Positions 41,257 through 53,653 of a stretch of DNA of 64,000 bases are shown here, piece after piece. The DNA comes from Hyphomicrobiales bacterium (GTDB lineage Bacteria; Pseudomonadota; Alphaproteobacteria; Rhodospirillales; JACKKN01). The notes below the pieces were generated by a model. The model was not told where the DNA came from. It made no database searches and saw only the letters and a program-made list of their open reading frames with translations. Numbering within the stretch: the first letter of the stretch is position 1; every line of letters begins with the position of its first letter. The stretch lies in NCBI GenBank assembly GCA_024236415.1, contig JACKKN010000004.1:124001-188000 (forward strand). Reading direction: 5' to 3'. A program made the position numbers and the translations under genes.

Positions 41257-42542
41257 TGAGCCACAACCGGCGCATTTCCGTCATCGGCCTGGGGTACGTC
41301 GGACTCCCGGTCGCCGTCGCGTTCGGACGCAAGGGCACCCCCGTGGTCGCCTTCGACATCAACGAGGGGCGCATCAAGGAGCTGATCGCCGGCCACGACC
41401 GCACCGGCGAGATCGACGATGCGACCCTGAAGGCCGCCAACCTGGTCTTCAGCTGCGAACCCAAGGACCTGCGCGACGCCGATTTCCACATCGTCGCCGT
41501 GCCGACCCCCATCGACGGCACCAACCGGCCCAACCTGCGGCCCGTCCTGTCGGCGGCCAAGACCGTGGGCGGGCAGTTGAAGAAGGGCGACATCGTGGTC
41601 TTCGAGTCCACGGTCTACCCGGGCGTCACCGAGGAGGAATGCGTGCCGGTGCTGGAGGCGGAATCGGGCCTCAAGTGCGGCCCCGACTTCACCGTCGGCT
41701 ATTCGCCCGAGCGCATCAACCCCGGCGACAAGGTGCACCGCTTCGAGACCATCACCAAGGTCGTGTCGGGCCAGGACGCCGAGACCCTCGAGGTCGTGGC
41801 CCAGGTCTATGGCAGCGTGGTCGAGGCCGGCGTCCACCGGGCGCCCAGCATCAAGGCCGCCGAGGCCGCCAAGGTCATCGAAAACACCCAGCGCGACCTG
41901 AACATCGCGCTGATGAACGAGCTGGCGCTGATCTTCGACCGCCTGGGCATCGACACCCACGACGTGCTGGAGGCCGCCGGCACCAAGTGGAACTTCCTGC
42001 CGTTCTCGCCGGGGCTGGTGGGCGGCCACTGCATCGGCGTCGATCCCTACTACCTGACCTTCCGCGCCGAGGCCGTGGGCTACAACCCCCAGGTCATCCT
42101 GGCCGGCCGCCGCATCAACGACGGCATGGGCGCCTGGATCGCCGGCGAGACGGTCAAGCGGCTGCTGAAATCCGGCAACGGCGGGCGGCGCGGCGTCACC
42201 ATCCTGGGCGTCACCTTCAAGGAGGACGTGCCCGACTGCCGCAACACCAAGGTCACGGACATCGCCGAAGAGCTGGAGTCCTACGGCCTGCAGGTGCAGG
42301 TGACGGACCCCATGGCCGACCCCGCGGAGGTCAAGGAGGAATACGGCTTGACCCTGACGCCCCTGGCGGACTTGACTCCCGCCGACGCGGTGATCCTGGC
42401 CGTGCCCCACCGCGAGTACCGCGAGGGCGGCTGGGGCCTGGTCACCGGGCTGTTGCACGACCGGCAGGGGTTCGTGGTCGACGTGCGCTGCGCGCTCGAC
42501 CGCGGCGGCCGGCCCGAGGGCGTGAAGCTCTGGCGGATCTGA
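41256..42542 (+). CDS. Nucleotide sugar dehydrogenase (UDP-N-acetylhexosamine or UDP-glucose 6-dehydrogenase type)
   Basis: A 428-residue four-electron dehydrogenase oxidising C6 of a UDP-sugar to a uronic acid. It has VIGLGYVGLPVAVAFG, FESTVYPGVTEE, YSPERINPGD, the Lys/Asn-containing AAKVIENTQRDLNIA, the catalytic Cys in GGHCIGVDPYYL and VTFKEDVPDCRNT. These features match the TviB/WbpO branch, which uses UDP-N-acetylhexosamines; the exact substrate is inference. The GTG at 41256 follows CGGAG and overlaps the epimerase stop. Confidence 0.92.
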   Translation: MSHNRRISVIGLGYVGLPVAVAFGRKGTPVVAFDINEGRIKELIAGHDRTGEIDDATLKAANLVFSCEPKDLRDADFHIVAVPTPIDGTNRPNLRPVLSAAKTVGGQLKKGDIVVFESTVYPGVTEEECVPVLEAESGLKCGPDFTVGYSPERINPGDKVHRFETITKVVSGQDAETLEVVAQVYGSVVEAGVHRAPSIKAAEAAKVIENTQRDLNIALMNELALIFDRLGIDTHDVLEAAGTKWNFLPFSPGLVGGHCIGVDPYYLTFRAEAVGYNPQVILAGRRINDGMGAWIAGETVKRLLKSGNGGRRGVTILGVTFKEDVPDCRNTKVTDIAEELESYGLQVQVTDPMADPAEVKEEYGLTLTPLADLTPADAVILAVPHREYREGGWGLVTGLLHDRQGFVVDVRCALDRGGRPEGVKLWRI

Positions 42543-42600
42543 CGCCCTTGGCCGTGGCCGGGGCGGTGGCGGCCCCAGGCGCGGAACCGGGAGGAAGCGA

Positions 42601-43182
42601 GTGGACATCCAGGCGTTTTATGACGCCGAGTTCGACCGGCACCACGATACCGTGGCGGCCACCCGCGCGGCCGTGGCGGAGCCATTCGCGCGCCTGCTGG
42701 ACGCCTGCGCCCGCAGCCTGGCGGCGGGCGGCAAGATCATGCTGTTCGGCAACGGCGGCAGCGCCGCCGACGCCCAGCACATCGCCACCGAGCTGACCGT
42801 CCGCTACAAGACCGACCGGCCGGCCCTGGCGGCCCTGGCCCTGACCACCGACACTTCGTCCCTGACCGCCATCGGCAACGACTTCGGCTTCCAGGACCTG
42901 TTCGCGCGCCAGGTGGTGGCCGTGGGCCGGCCCGGCGACGTGGCCATCGGCATCTCCACCTCGGGCAACAGCGACAACGTCCTGCGCGGCCTGGCCGCGG
43001 CGCGGGAGAAGGGCTGCGTCGCCGCCGGCCTGGGCGGCCGCGACGGCGGGCGCATGGTCGGCCTGGCCGACCCGCTGCTGGTGGTGCCGTCCGACGACAC
43101 GGCGCGCATCCAGGAGATGCACATCCTGATCGGCCACATGCTGTGCGGCGGCCTGGAGATCGAGATGGGGCTGCTGGGATGA
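42601..43182 (+). CDS. gmhA: Phosphoheptose isomerase
   Basis: Converts sedoheptulose 7-phosphate to D-glycero-D-manno-heptose 7-phosphate, the first step to ADP-heptose. The 193-residue SIS-domain protein has FGNGGSAADAQHIATEL, LTTDTSSLTAIGND, ISTSGNSDNVL and the late EMHILIGHMLC. The GTG at 42601 follows GAGGAAG. Its stop overlaps hldE as ATGA. It lies in the exopolysaccharide locus instead of a lipopolysaccharide core locus. Confidence 0.93.
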   Translation: MDIQAFYDAEFDRHHDTVAATRAAVAEPFARLLDACARSLAAGGKIMLFGNGGSAADAQHIATELTVRYKTDRPALAALALTTDTSSLTAIGNDFGFQDLFARQVVAVGRPGDVAIGISTSGNSDNVLRGLAAAREKGCVAAGLGGRDGGRMVGLADPLLVVPSDDTARIQEMHILIGHMLCGGLEIEMGLLG

Positions 43183-44675
43183 ACGCCGGGCTCGCGCCCC
43201 TGGTCGAGCAACTGGCGGCGGCCCGCGTCCTGTGCGTCGGCGACGTGATGCTGGACCGGTTCGTCCACGGCGACGTGTCCCGGGTCTCGCCCGAGGCGCC
43301 GATCCCGGTGCTGCGGGCGCGCGGCGACACCACCTACCTGGGCGGCGCCGGCAACGTGGTGCGCAACCTGCTGGCCCTGGGCGCCGGGGTGTCCGTGGTC
43401 GGCGTGGTCGGCGACGACGCCGCCGGCGACGAGGTCCGGGCCCTGATTGCCGGCAACCCCCGGGTCGATGCCCGCCTGTGCGTGGCCCCGGGGCGGGAAA
43501 CCTCGGTCAAGACCCGGTTCCTGGCCGCCGGGCAGCAGATCCTGCGTGTCGACCACGAGACCACCGCCGACCTGGACGCCGGAACCCGGGCCGCCGTGCT
43601 GGCCGCCTTCGCCGGCGGCCTGGACGCCTGCGCCGTGGTGGTCATGTCCGACTACGGCAAGGGCGTGCTGGCCGACGGCCTGGCCGAGGAGATGATCGGC
43701 CTGGCCGCCAAGGCCGGCCGGCCGGTGTTCGTGGACCCCAAGGGCGCCGACTACGGCCGCTATCGGGGCGCCGCCGTGGTTACCCCCAACCTGCGCGAAC
43801 TGGCCGAGGCGGCGCGCCTGCCCGTGGACGGCCCCGGCGATGCCGACGCGGCGGTGGCCGCCGCCGCCCGCCACCTGATCGACACCTGCGGCCTGGGCGC
43901 CGTGCTGGCGACGCGCAGCCGCGACGGCATGACCCTGGTGCGCGACGGCGAGGACGCCGTCCACCACCACGCCCAGGCGCGCGAGGTGTACGACGTTTCG
44001 GGCGCCGGCGACACGGTGATCGCCACCCTGGCCGCCGCGGTCGCCGCCGGCGCCGGTCTGGTCGACGCCATGGGGCTGGCCAACGCTGCCGCCGGCATCG
44101 TGGTCGGCAAGGTGGGCACCGCCGTGGTCCACCCGGCCGAACTGGCCGAGGCCCTGCACCACCAGGACCTGTCCGGCGCCGAGGCCAAGGTCCTGACCCT
44201 GGACGCGGCCGAGGAACGGGTCGCCCTGTGGCGCCGCAAGGGGCGCAGCGTGGGCTTCACCAACGGCTGCTTCGACCTGCTGCACCCGGGGCATGTTTCC
44301 CTCATCGCCCAGGCGGCGGCCCAGTGCGACCACCTGATCGTGGGCCTGAACGGCGACGGGTCCGTGCGCCGCCTGAAGGGGCCCGGCCGCCCGGTGCAGT
44401 CCGAATCGGCCCGCGCCACGGTGCTGGCGTCGCTGGCCGACGTGGACATGGTGGTGGTGTTCCACGAGGACACCCCCCTGCGCCTGATCGAGACCCTGCG
44501 CCCCGACGTCCTGGTCAAGGGCGCCGACTACACGGTGGCGCAGGTGGTGGGCGGCAACCTGGTGACCGGCTACGGCGGCCGCGTGGTGCTGGCCGAGCTG
44601 GCCGAGGGCCACAGCACCACGGGGACCATCCGGCGCATGGACCGCCGGGCCAACGGCGAACCGGATCCGACATGA
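43179..44675 (+). CDS. hldE: Bifunctional heptose 7-phosphate kinase / heptose 1-phosphate adenylyltransferase
   Basis: A 498-residue fusion. The N-terminal PfkB-type kinase has GDVMLDRFVHGDVSR, GGAGNVVRNL and the catalytic VSGAGDTVIATL. The C-terminal adenylyltransferase has FTNGCFDLLHPGHVS and a late GHSTTGTIRRM (the STT motif). It performs steps 2 and 4 of the ADP-heptose route. GmhB and HldD, needed for the other steps, are not in the window. It overlaps gmhA upstream and the glycosyltransferase downstream (ATGA at both ends). Confidence 0.95.
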   Translation: MNAGLAPLVEQLAAARVLCVGDVMLDRFVHGDVSRVSPEAPIPVLRARGDTTYLGGAGNVVRNLLALGAGVSVVGVVGDDAAGDEVRALIAGNPRVDARLCVAPGRETSVKTRFLAAGQQILRVDHETTADLDAGTRAAVLAAFAGGLDACAVVVMSDYGKGVLADGLAEEMIGLAAKAGRPVFVDPKGADYGRYRGAAVVTPNLRELAEAARLPVDGPGDADAAVAAAARHLIDTCGLGAVLATRSRDGMTLVRDGEDAVHHHAQAREVYDVSGAGDTVIATLAAAVAAGAGLVDAMGLANAAAGIVVGKVGTAVVHPAELAEALHHQDLSGAEAKVLTLDAAEERVALWRRKGRSVGFTNGCFDLLHPGHVSLIAQAAAQCDHLIVGLNGDGSVRRLKGPGRPVQSESARATVLASLADVDMVVVFHEDTPLRLIETLRPDVLVKGADYTVAQVVGGNLVTGYGGRVVLAELAEGHSTTGTIRRMDRRANGEPDPT

Positions 44676-45886
44676 GCGGACGCAAGGTCCTGTTCCTGGC
44701 CCAGCGCATCCCCTATCCGCCCAACAAGGGCGAGAAGATCCGCGCCTACCATTTCCTGCGCCATTTCCAGGCCACGGGCCAGGTGCACCTGGGCTGCTTC
44801 GTCGACGAGGCCGAGGACTGGCCCCATGTGGAGGGGCTGGCGGCCACCTGCGCCGGGTCGCACTTCGCGCGCCTGGACAAGCGCCTGGCCAAGGTGCGCT
44901 CGGCCCGCGCCCTGGTCACCGGCACCTCGCTCAGCGAACCGTACTTCTTCGACCGCGGCCTGGCGCGCTGGGTCGATGCCACCATGCGCACGGTCCGGCC
45001 CGACGTGGTGTTCGTCTACTCCTCGGCCATGGCCCAGTACGTGGTGCGCCGGCCCGACCTGCCGGCGGCCAGCATCATGGACTTCGTCGACGTGGATTCC
45101 GACAAGTGGCGCCAGTACGCCGAGACCCACGCCGGCCCCCTGCGCTGGGTGTTCGCCCGGGAATACCGCAAGATGCTGGCCCACGACCGCGACGTGGCCC
45201 GGCGCATGGCCGCCGGCATCTTCGTCTCCGACGCCGAGGCGCAGTTGTTCCGCGACCTGGCGCCGGAATCGGCGGCCAAGATCCACGCCGTCGGCAACGG
45301 CGTCGACACCGACTACTTCAGCCCCGACAACGCCTATCCCGACGTGATCGGGCCGGGCGGCCCGGCGCTGACCTTCACCGGCACCATGGACTACTGGCCC
45401 AACGTGGACGCGGTCACTTGGTTCGCCGACGAGGTGTTGCCGGTGCTGCGTCGCCAGGTGGCGGACGTGCGCCTGTTCATCGTCGGCGCCAACCCCAGCC
45501 CCGCGGTGGCGCGGCTGGCCGGCGACCCGGCGATCACCGTCACCGGCCGGGTCGACGACGTGCGCCCCTACATCCACGGCGCGGCGGCGGCCGTGGCCCC
45601 CATCCGGGTCGCCCGCGGGGTGCAGAACAAGGTGCTGGAGGCCATGGCCATGGCCCGGCCCACGGTGGTCACTTCGCAGGCCCTGGAGGGCATCGACGCC
45701 GACCACGGCGCGCACGTGCTGCTGGCCGACGATCCCGCGGATTTCGCCGCCGCCACGGCGCGCATCCTGGCCGGCGACGCCCCGGCCGGCCTGGGCGCGG
45801 CGGCGCGGCGCTGCGTCGAGGACGGCTATTCCTGGACCTCGCGCCTGGGCCGGCTCGAGGACCTGGTGCGGACCGTGGGCGGCTGA
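44672..45886 (+). CDS. Glycosyltransferase, PEP-CTERM/XrtA (EpsH1) system-associated
   Basis: A 404-residue GT-B glycosyltransferase of the group found with exosortase A loci. The typical N-terminus is KVLFLAQRIPYPPNKGEKIR. It continues with SSAMAQYV, DFVDVDSDKW, NGVDTDYFSP and FTGTMDYWPNVDAV, and the donor site lies around VARGVQNKVLEAMAM, with a Glu for nucleotide sugar binding. It is coupled to hldE by ATGA. It is expected to extend the exopolysaccharide repeat on the cytoplasmic face of the membrane. Confidence 0.92.
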   Translation: MSGRKVLFLAQRIPYPPNKGEKIRAYHFLRHFQATGQVHLGCFVDEAEDWPHVEGLAATCAGSHFARLDKRLAKVRSARALVTGTSLSEPYFFDRGLARWVDATMRTVRPDVVFVYSSAMAQYVVRRPDLPAASIMDFVDVDSDKWRQYAETHAGPLRWVFAREYRKMLAHDRDVARRMAAGIFVSDAEAQLFRDLAPESAAKIHAVGNGVDTDYFSPDNAYPDVIGPGGPALTFTGTMDYWPNVDAVTWFADEVLPVLRRQVADVRLFIVGANPSPAVARLAGDPAITVTGRVDDVRPYIHGAAAAVAPIRVARGVQNKVLEAMAMARPTVVTSQALEGIDADHGAHVLLADDPADFAAATARILAGDAPAGLGAAARRCVEDGYSWTSRLGRLEDLVRTVGG

Positions 45887-45962
45887 AGTGGGGTTGTTCG
45901 TGCCCATGGCCGTCCGTAAAATGCCCACCTGCCACCGACGCGGCGGCAGCGAGGAGAAGACC

Positions 45963-47423
45963 ATGGGAATGCCATGCTCCAGGTTGGCCGCGACGACCGG
46001 GCGCGGTCCGCTGCGGCGGTTCCTGGTCCGGTGCGGCATGGTCGCGGTTGTGCTGCCGGCCCTGGCGGCGCCGGCGATCGGCGACCTGATCATCCGCACC
46101 CGCGACGGCGACGTCTACACCATCCCGGTGACGCCCCAGGAGCTGGAGAGCATCGAGTTCCGCCAGGGGCCGCCGGGGACCCATTTCAAGGCCGACAGCC
46201 TGAAGTCCGCGCCCGAGGCGCCGCCGCCCGCGGCCGGCGACGGCACGCCCGCACCCAAGGCCCAGACCCCCGATTTCGAGGCGCCCAAGGCCAAGCCCAA
46301 GGCCCCGGTGCCCGGCACCGGGGCCCGGCGGACGCTGCATACGGTGTGGCGGATCGGCCCGGGCAAGCCCTTCGAGCGGCCCAGCGAGGTCGCGCGCAAG
46401 GTCGGCGACGGCGACACGGTGGAGATCGAGGGCGGCCTGTACGAGGGCGACTACGTGGTCTGGCGGCAGAACGACCTGACCTTGCGCGGGGTCAACGGCC
46501 GGCCGCACCTGAAGGCCGTCGGCCCGATCCCCAACGGCAAGGCCATCTGGGTCATCGGCGGCGACCGGGTCAAGGTCGAGAACATCGAGTTCAGCCACGC
46601 CGCCGTGCCCGACCGCAACGGCGCCGGCATCCGCGCCGAGGGCGGCGACCTGACCATCCGCGACAGCTATTTCCACCACAACGAGAACGGGGTGCTGGCC
46701 GGGCGCCTGAGCCAGGCCACCATCGTCATCGAGAATTCCGAATTCGCCTACCACGACTGCAAGAACCGCAGCGGCTCGGCGCACGGCATCTACGTCGGCG
46801 GCATCCGCCGCTTCGCCCTGGTCAACAGCCACGTCCACCACACCTGTTCGGGGCACCAGGTCAAGACCCGGGCCCACCGCAACGAGATCCGCTACAACCG
46901 GCTGTTGGACTACGACGACGGCAGCGCCAGCTACGCCGTGGACATGCCCAACTGCGGCATCTCGGTGGTCATGGGCAACCTGATCCACAAGGGACGCCGG
47001 CGCGAGAACGAGGCCGCCCTGTCCTACGGCGCCGAGGGGTGCGGCAACCGCGACAAGGGCCTGTGGGTGGTCGGCAACACCATGGTCAGCATGGCCCGCT
47101 CGGCCATGCTGCTGCGCAACCATTCGCTGACCCCGGCGGTGCTGGCCAACAACCTGGTGGTCGGCGCCACCGCGCTGTCGCTCGGCCCGGTCGACGACCG
47201 GGGCAACGTCGTGGTCAAGGCCGAGCGGTTTCGGTCGCCCGGCGACTGGGATTTCCGGCTGGCGCCCGGGGCCGCGGCCATCGACGCCGGGGTCGACCTG
47301 CCGCCCGTCGAGGGCCGGCCCCTGGTGCCGGTCAGCGAGCCGATTTCACCATTGACCCTGCGCCCGCGACGCATCGTCGGCAAGATCGACGCCGGTGCGT
47401 TCGAGTTCCGGGCCGGGGAATGA
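45963..47423 (+). CDS. Exported right-handed beta-helix protein
   Basis: A 486-residue secreted protein. The signal peptide is around residues 18-38 (LRRFLVRCGMVAVVLPALAAPA). A Pro/Ala/Lys-rich linker follows (about 70-120), then a parallel beta-helix with repeated turns such as DLTIRDSYFHHNENGV, IVIENSEFAYHDC and FALVNSHVHH. Such folds occur in polysaccharide lyases and epimerases; no catalytic set can be named. The ATG at 45963 follows GAGGAGA and is preferred over earlier starts. A second beta-helix gene follows with overlap. Confidence 0.75.
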   Translation: MGMPCSRLAATTGRGPLRRFLVRCGMVAVVLPALAAPAIGDLIIRTRDGDVYTIPVTPQELESIEFRQGPPGTHFKADSLKSAPEAPPPAAGDGTPAPKAQTPDFEAPKAKPKAPVPGTGARRTLHTVWRIGPGKPFERPSEVARKVGDGDTVEIEGGLYEGDYVVWRQNDLTLRGVNGRPHLKAVGPIPNGKAIWVIGGDRVKVENIEFSHAAVPDRNGAGIRAEGGDLTIRDSYFHHNENGVLAGRLSQATIVIENSEFAYHDCKNRSGSAHGIYVGGIRRFALVNSHVHHTCSGHQVKTRAHRNEIRYNRLLDYDDGSASYAVDMPNCGISVVMGNLIHKGRRRENEAALSYGAEGCGNRDKGLWVVGNTMVSMARSAMLLRNHSLTPAVLANNLVVGATALSLGPVDDRGNVVVKAERFRSPGDWDFRLAPGAAAIDAGVDLPPVEGRPLVPVSEPISPLTLRPRRIVGKIDAGAFEFRAGE

Positions 47424-49041
47424 GCAGGGGAGGGACCTGGTCCTGACACCACAAGACACACGTTCCGAATCCGAACGCCGCGGCGAGGACCGCCGTCCCC
47501 GCCGGCGCGGCTGGTTTTCCCGGTTCCTGACCCGGTACCTGATCCTGGTCGGCGTCCTGGCCCATGTCGCGGCCGCGGCCGGCGCGGTCGCCGTGTACCG
47601 CCAGGTGGGGTACTTGGGCGGGGCGCTGGACAAGGGCATCGCCGCCGCCGAGCGGGCCGTGCCGCCGGTGGGCCGGGTGCTGCGCCAGGTGGCCAACGAA
47701 TCGGGCATCGTGTACCGGCACCCGGACGCCTTTCCGCCCATCGCCCTGAAGGACGTCGAGGGCCTGGTGGCCGGCGCCCGCGCCGACGGCCGGCCGTCGC
47801 ACCTGGCGACCCCCGCTGTGTCCAGGCCCGCGGCCTTGCGGGTGGTCCGCGTTTCCAACGGCAAGGAACTGGTGGCGGCGGTCAAGGACGCCAGGGCCGG
47901 GGACGACATCGTGCTCGCGCCCGGCACCTACGGGATCAAGGCCCGGTACGTGGACGTGGCCCGGCCGGGCGAGTCGAACTTCCCCATCACCCTGCGCGCC
48001 GAGAAGCTGGGCACCGCCGAGATCCGGTTCGACGCCCTGGAGGGCTTCCTGGTGCGCGCGCCCCACTGGACGTTCGAGAACCTGGTCATCCGCGGCGTGT
48101 GCAAGGACCACTCGGCCTGCGAGCACGGGTTCCACGTGGTCGGCCAGGCGCACCACACGACGATCCGCAACAACCGGGTGATCGATTTCAACGCCCACTT
48201 CAAGATCAACGGCGGGACGGTGGGCAAGACGCGCCACTTCCCCGACGACGGCGTGCTGGAAGGCAACAGCATCTTCAACACCTCCGTGCGCCGCACCAAC
48301 AAGCCGGTCACCCCCATCGACCTGGTGGCCGCCAGCAACTGGCAGATCCGCGACAACCTGATCGCCGATTTCGAGAAGGGCGGCGGCGACCGCATCAGCT
48401 ATGCCGCCTTCGTCAAGGGCGCCGGCGAGGACTCGGTGATGGAGGGCAACCTGGTGATCTGCCGCATGTCCCTGCGCGGCGGCGGCGGCATCCAGCTTGG
48501 CCTGTCCCTGGGCGGCGGCGGCACCAACCGCGGCTCCTGCCGCGACGGCAAGTGCGGCTTCGAGTACAAGGGCGGGGTGATCCGCAACAACGTGATCATG
48601 CGCTGCCCCAAGGACGTGGGCATCTACCTGAACAAGGCCGCCGACTCGGTGATCGCCAACAACGCCCTGCTGGGCACCATGGGGATCGACGTGCGGTTCC
48701 AGGCCAGTTCGGCGACCGTGGTCAACAACGTGCTGGACAGCCACATCCGCGAGCGCAACGGCGGCAAGGTCAAGGCCGTCAACAACCTGGTCCTGACCCA
48801 CGGCTGGTGGCCGAGCCTGATGGGCGAGAAGACCATGGACGACGTGTTCGAGGACGGGTTCGACGGGCGCCTGCGCCTGCGCGACATCGACCCCATCGTC
48901 GGTCGCGGCAGCAAGGTGCCGGGCCTTGAGCGCGACCTGTGCGGCAACGGGCGCGCCGCCGACCCTGACCTGGGGCCGATCGAATACAAGGGCAAGAAGA
49001 CCTGCCTGCTGCGCGCCGACGACGGCGCCGGGGGCGGATGA
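47395..49041 (+). CDS. Membrane-anchored right-handed beta-helix protein
   Basis: A protein of up to 548 residues. A basic N-terminus leads to one membrane segment (FLTRYLILVGVLAHVAAAAG), then a periplasmic domain with beta-helix turns (WTFENLVIRGVC, TTIRNNRVIDFN, WQIRDNLIADFE, GVIRNNVIMRC). Only a GTG at 47395, inside the previous gene, is a standard start. A CTG at 47443, 8 nt after GGGGAGGG, may be the real one. The stop overlaps the next ORF. It is likely a partner of the preceding beta-helix protein in polysaccharide handling. Confidence 0.72.
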   Translation: MRSSSGPGNEQGRDLVLTPQDTRSESERRGEDRRPRRRGWFSRFLTRYLILVGVLAHVAAAAGAVAVYRQVGYLGGALDKGIAAAERAVPPVGRVLRQVANESGIVYRHPDAFPPIALKDVEGLVAGARADGRPSHLATPAVSRPAALRVVRVSNGKELVAAVKDARAGDDIVLAPGTYGIKARYVDVARPGESNFPITLRAEKLGTAEIRFDALEGFLVRAPHWTFENLVIRGVCKDHSACEHGFHVVGQAHHTTIRNNRVIDFNAHFKINGGTVGKTRHFPDDGVLEGNSIFNTSVRRTNKPVTPIDLVAASNWQIRDNLIADFEKGGGDRISYAAFVKGAGEDSVMEGNLVICRMSLRGGGGIQLGLSLGGGGTNRGSCRDGKCGFEYKGGVIRNNVIMRCPKDVGIYLNKAADSVIANNALLGTMGIDVRFQASSATVVNNVLDSHIRERNGGKVKAVNNLVLTHGWWPSLMGEKTMDDVFEDGFDGRLRLRDIDPIVGRGSKVPGLERDLCGNGRAADPDLGPIEYKGKKTCLLRADDGAGGG

Positions 49042-49076
49042 GCGCCGCGGCGGCGGCATCGGCCGGCGGAGAGGCC

Positions 49077-50284
49077 ATGCGCATCCTGCACATCTTCGAC
49101 CATTCGGTGCCCATGCAGAGCGGGTACACCTTCCGCAGCCTGTCGATCCTGCGCCAGCAGCGGGCCCTGGGCTGGGAGACCCACCACCTGACCACCCCCA
49201 AGCACGTGCGGCCGGGGCCGGCGGAAGAGGAGGTGGACGGCTTCCTGTTCCACCGCACCCCGGCGCCCGGGGGGCCGCTGGCGGCCATGCCCGGGATCGG
49301 CGAGTGGCTGCTGATGCGGGCCGTCGAGCGGCGCCTGGACGAGCTGATCCCGCGCCTGAGGCCGCACGTCCTGCACGCCCACTCGCCGGCCCTGAACGGC
49401 CTGCCGGCGGTGCGCGCCGGGCGCCGCCACGGCCTGCCGGTGGTGTACGAGATGCGCGCCTCGTGGGAGGACGCCGCGGTCAGCCACGGCACCACCCATG
49501 AAGGCAGCCTGCGCTACCGCCTGGGCCGGGGCCTGGAATCCCACGTCCTGCGCCGGGCCGACGCCATCACCACCATCTGCCAGGGCCTGCGCGACGAGAT
49601 GGTCGAAAGCCGCGGCATCGCGCCGGGCAAGGTGACCATCATCCCCAACGCCGTGGACGTGGAGGAATTCACCTTCCAGGCCCCCAAGGACACGGCCCTG
49701 GCCACCGAGCTGGGCCTGGACGACGCCGTGGTGGTGGGCTTCGTCGGCTCGTTCTACGAGTACGAGGGGCTGGACGTGCTGCTGCGGGCCATGCCGGCGG
49801 TGCTGGAGACCGAGCCCCGGGCGCGCCTGCTGCTGGTCGGCGGCGGCCAGGCCGAGACCGGCCTGCGCGCCCTGGCCGGCGAGCTGGGCCTGGGCGAGCG
49901 GCTGCTGTTCACCGGCCGGGTGCCGCACGACCAGGTGCAGCGCTACTACGGCCTGATCGACGTCCTGGCCTACCCGCGCAAGAACATCCGCCTGACCGAC
50001 CTGGTGACGCCGCTGAAGCCGCTGGAGGCCATGGCCCAGGGCAAGATGTTCGTGGCCTCGGACGTGGGCGGCCACCGCGAGCTGATCCGCAACGGCGAAA
50101 CCGGCACCCTGTTCGCCGCCGACGACCCGGCGGCCCTGGCGGCGGCCCTGACCGGCCTGCTGGCGGAGCGCGACGCCTGGCCGGCGCGCGCCGCCGTGGC
50201 GCGCCGCTTCGTCGAGGAGGAGCGCAACTGGCGGGTCAGCGTGGCCAACTACGTCCCGCTGTACGGGCGCCTGACCGGCCGGGC

Positions 50285-50288
<4 letters not shown>
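49077..50288 (+). CDS. Glycosyltransferase, exosortase A system-associated
   Basis: A 403-residue GT-B (GT4-type) enzyme beginning MRILHIFDHSVPMQSGYTFR, the usual start of the exosortase-A-associated family. It has VVYEMRASWEDAAVS, IIPNAVDVEEF, VGFVGSFYEYEGLDVLL and the donor-binding VTPLKPLEAMAQGK. The ATG at 49077 follows GGCGGAGAGG. An in-frame ATG at 49038 overlapping the previous stop would add 13 residues not typical of the family. Its end overlaps the convergent thioesterase gene by 4 bp. Confidence 0.92.
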
Positions 50289-53205
<2,917 letters not shown>

Positions 53206-53226
53206 GGGAGGGGTCCCTTCCGACCG

Positions 53227-53254
53227 AAAGCCCGGGCTTCGGCCCGGGCTTTTT
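53227..53254 (+). terminator. Rho-independent terminator of icd
   Basis: AAAGCCCGGGC (53227-53237), a TTCG tetraloop and GCCCGGGCTTT (53242-53252) form an 11-bp stem continuing into TTTTT. It lies 22 bp after the icd stop. Confidence 0.93.
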
Positions 53255-53385
53255 CGTGGCGGTTCTGCCCCGTTCCGAGGCCGTTCCGGGCCCGAAGTCG
53301 CCGCGGCAACCCATTGATTCCGTTGGAAACGGGGCCTTCGGACGGGAAAATGTCGTCATCTGTCGTCATCTCCTGTCCGGGCGCC

Positions 53386-53500
53386 GCACCCTCACCCTGT
53401 CCCTCTCCTTCGAGGGAGAGGGAACCCGGTGGCAGGGCCCGGCCCTTGCCCTCTCCCGCCGGGAGAGGGAGGGACCCGCGCAGCGGGAGGGTGAGGGGAC
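53386..53500. repeat. Composite palindromic intergenic repeat
   Basis: The ends GCACCCTCACCC and GGGAGGGTGAGGGG are inverted. Inside are two hairpins, CCCTCTCC-TTCGA-GGGAGAGGG and CCCTCTCCC-GCC-GGGAGAGGG. This is a REP-like element of the kind scattered in many proteobacterial genomes. The rest of the 448-bp gap (53206-53653) holds the icd terminator, a TGTCGTCATC direct repeat at 53351-53370 and no gene. Confidence 0.8.
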
Positions 53501-53653
53501 GGCATCCGCGCATCGGTCCGCGATCCCGGTGGAGGGGTGGAAGTGCCTTTCGCCGGACAACGCGCGGCGTCGTCGGCGGGCGGAGTATTCACCGTGGCAA
53601 AGAACAAAAACCGAACATAGTCCCATCGGCCGCCGGTTTCAAGGGGGCCCGGA

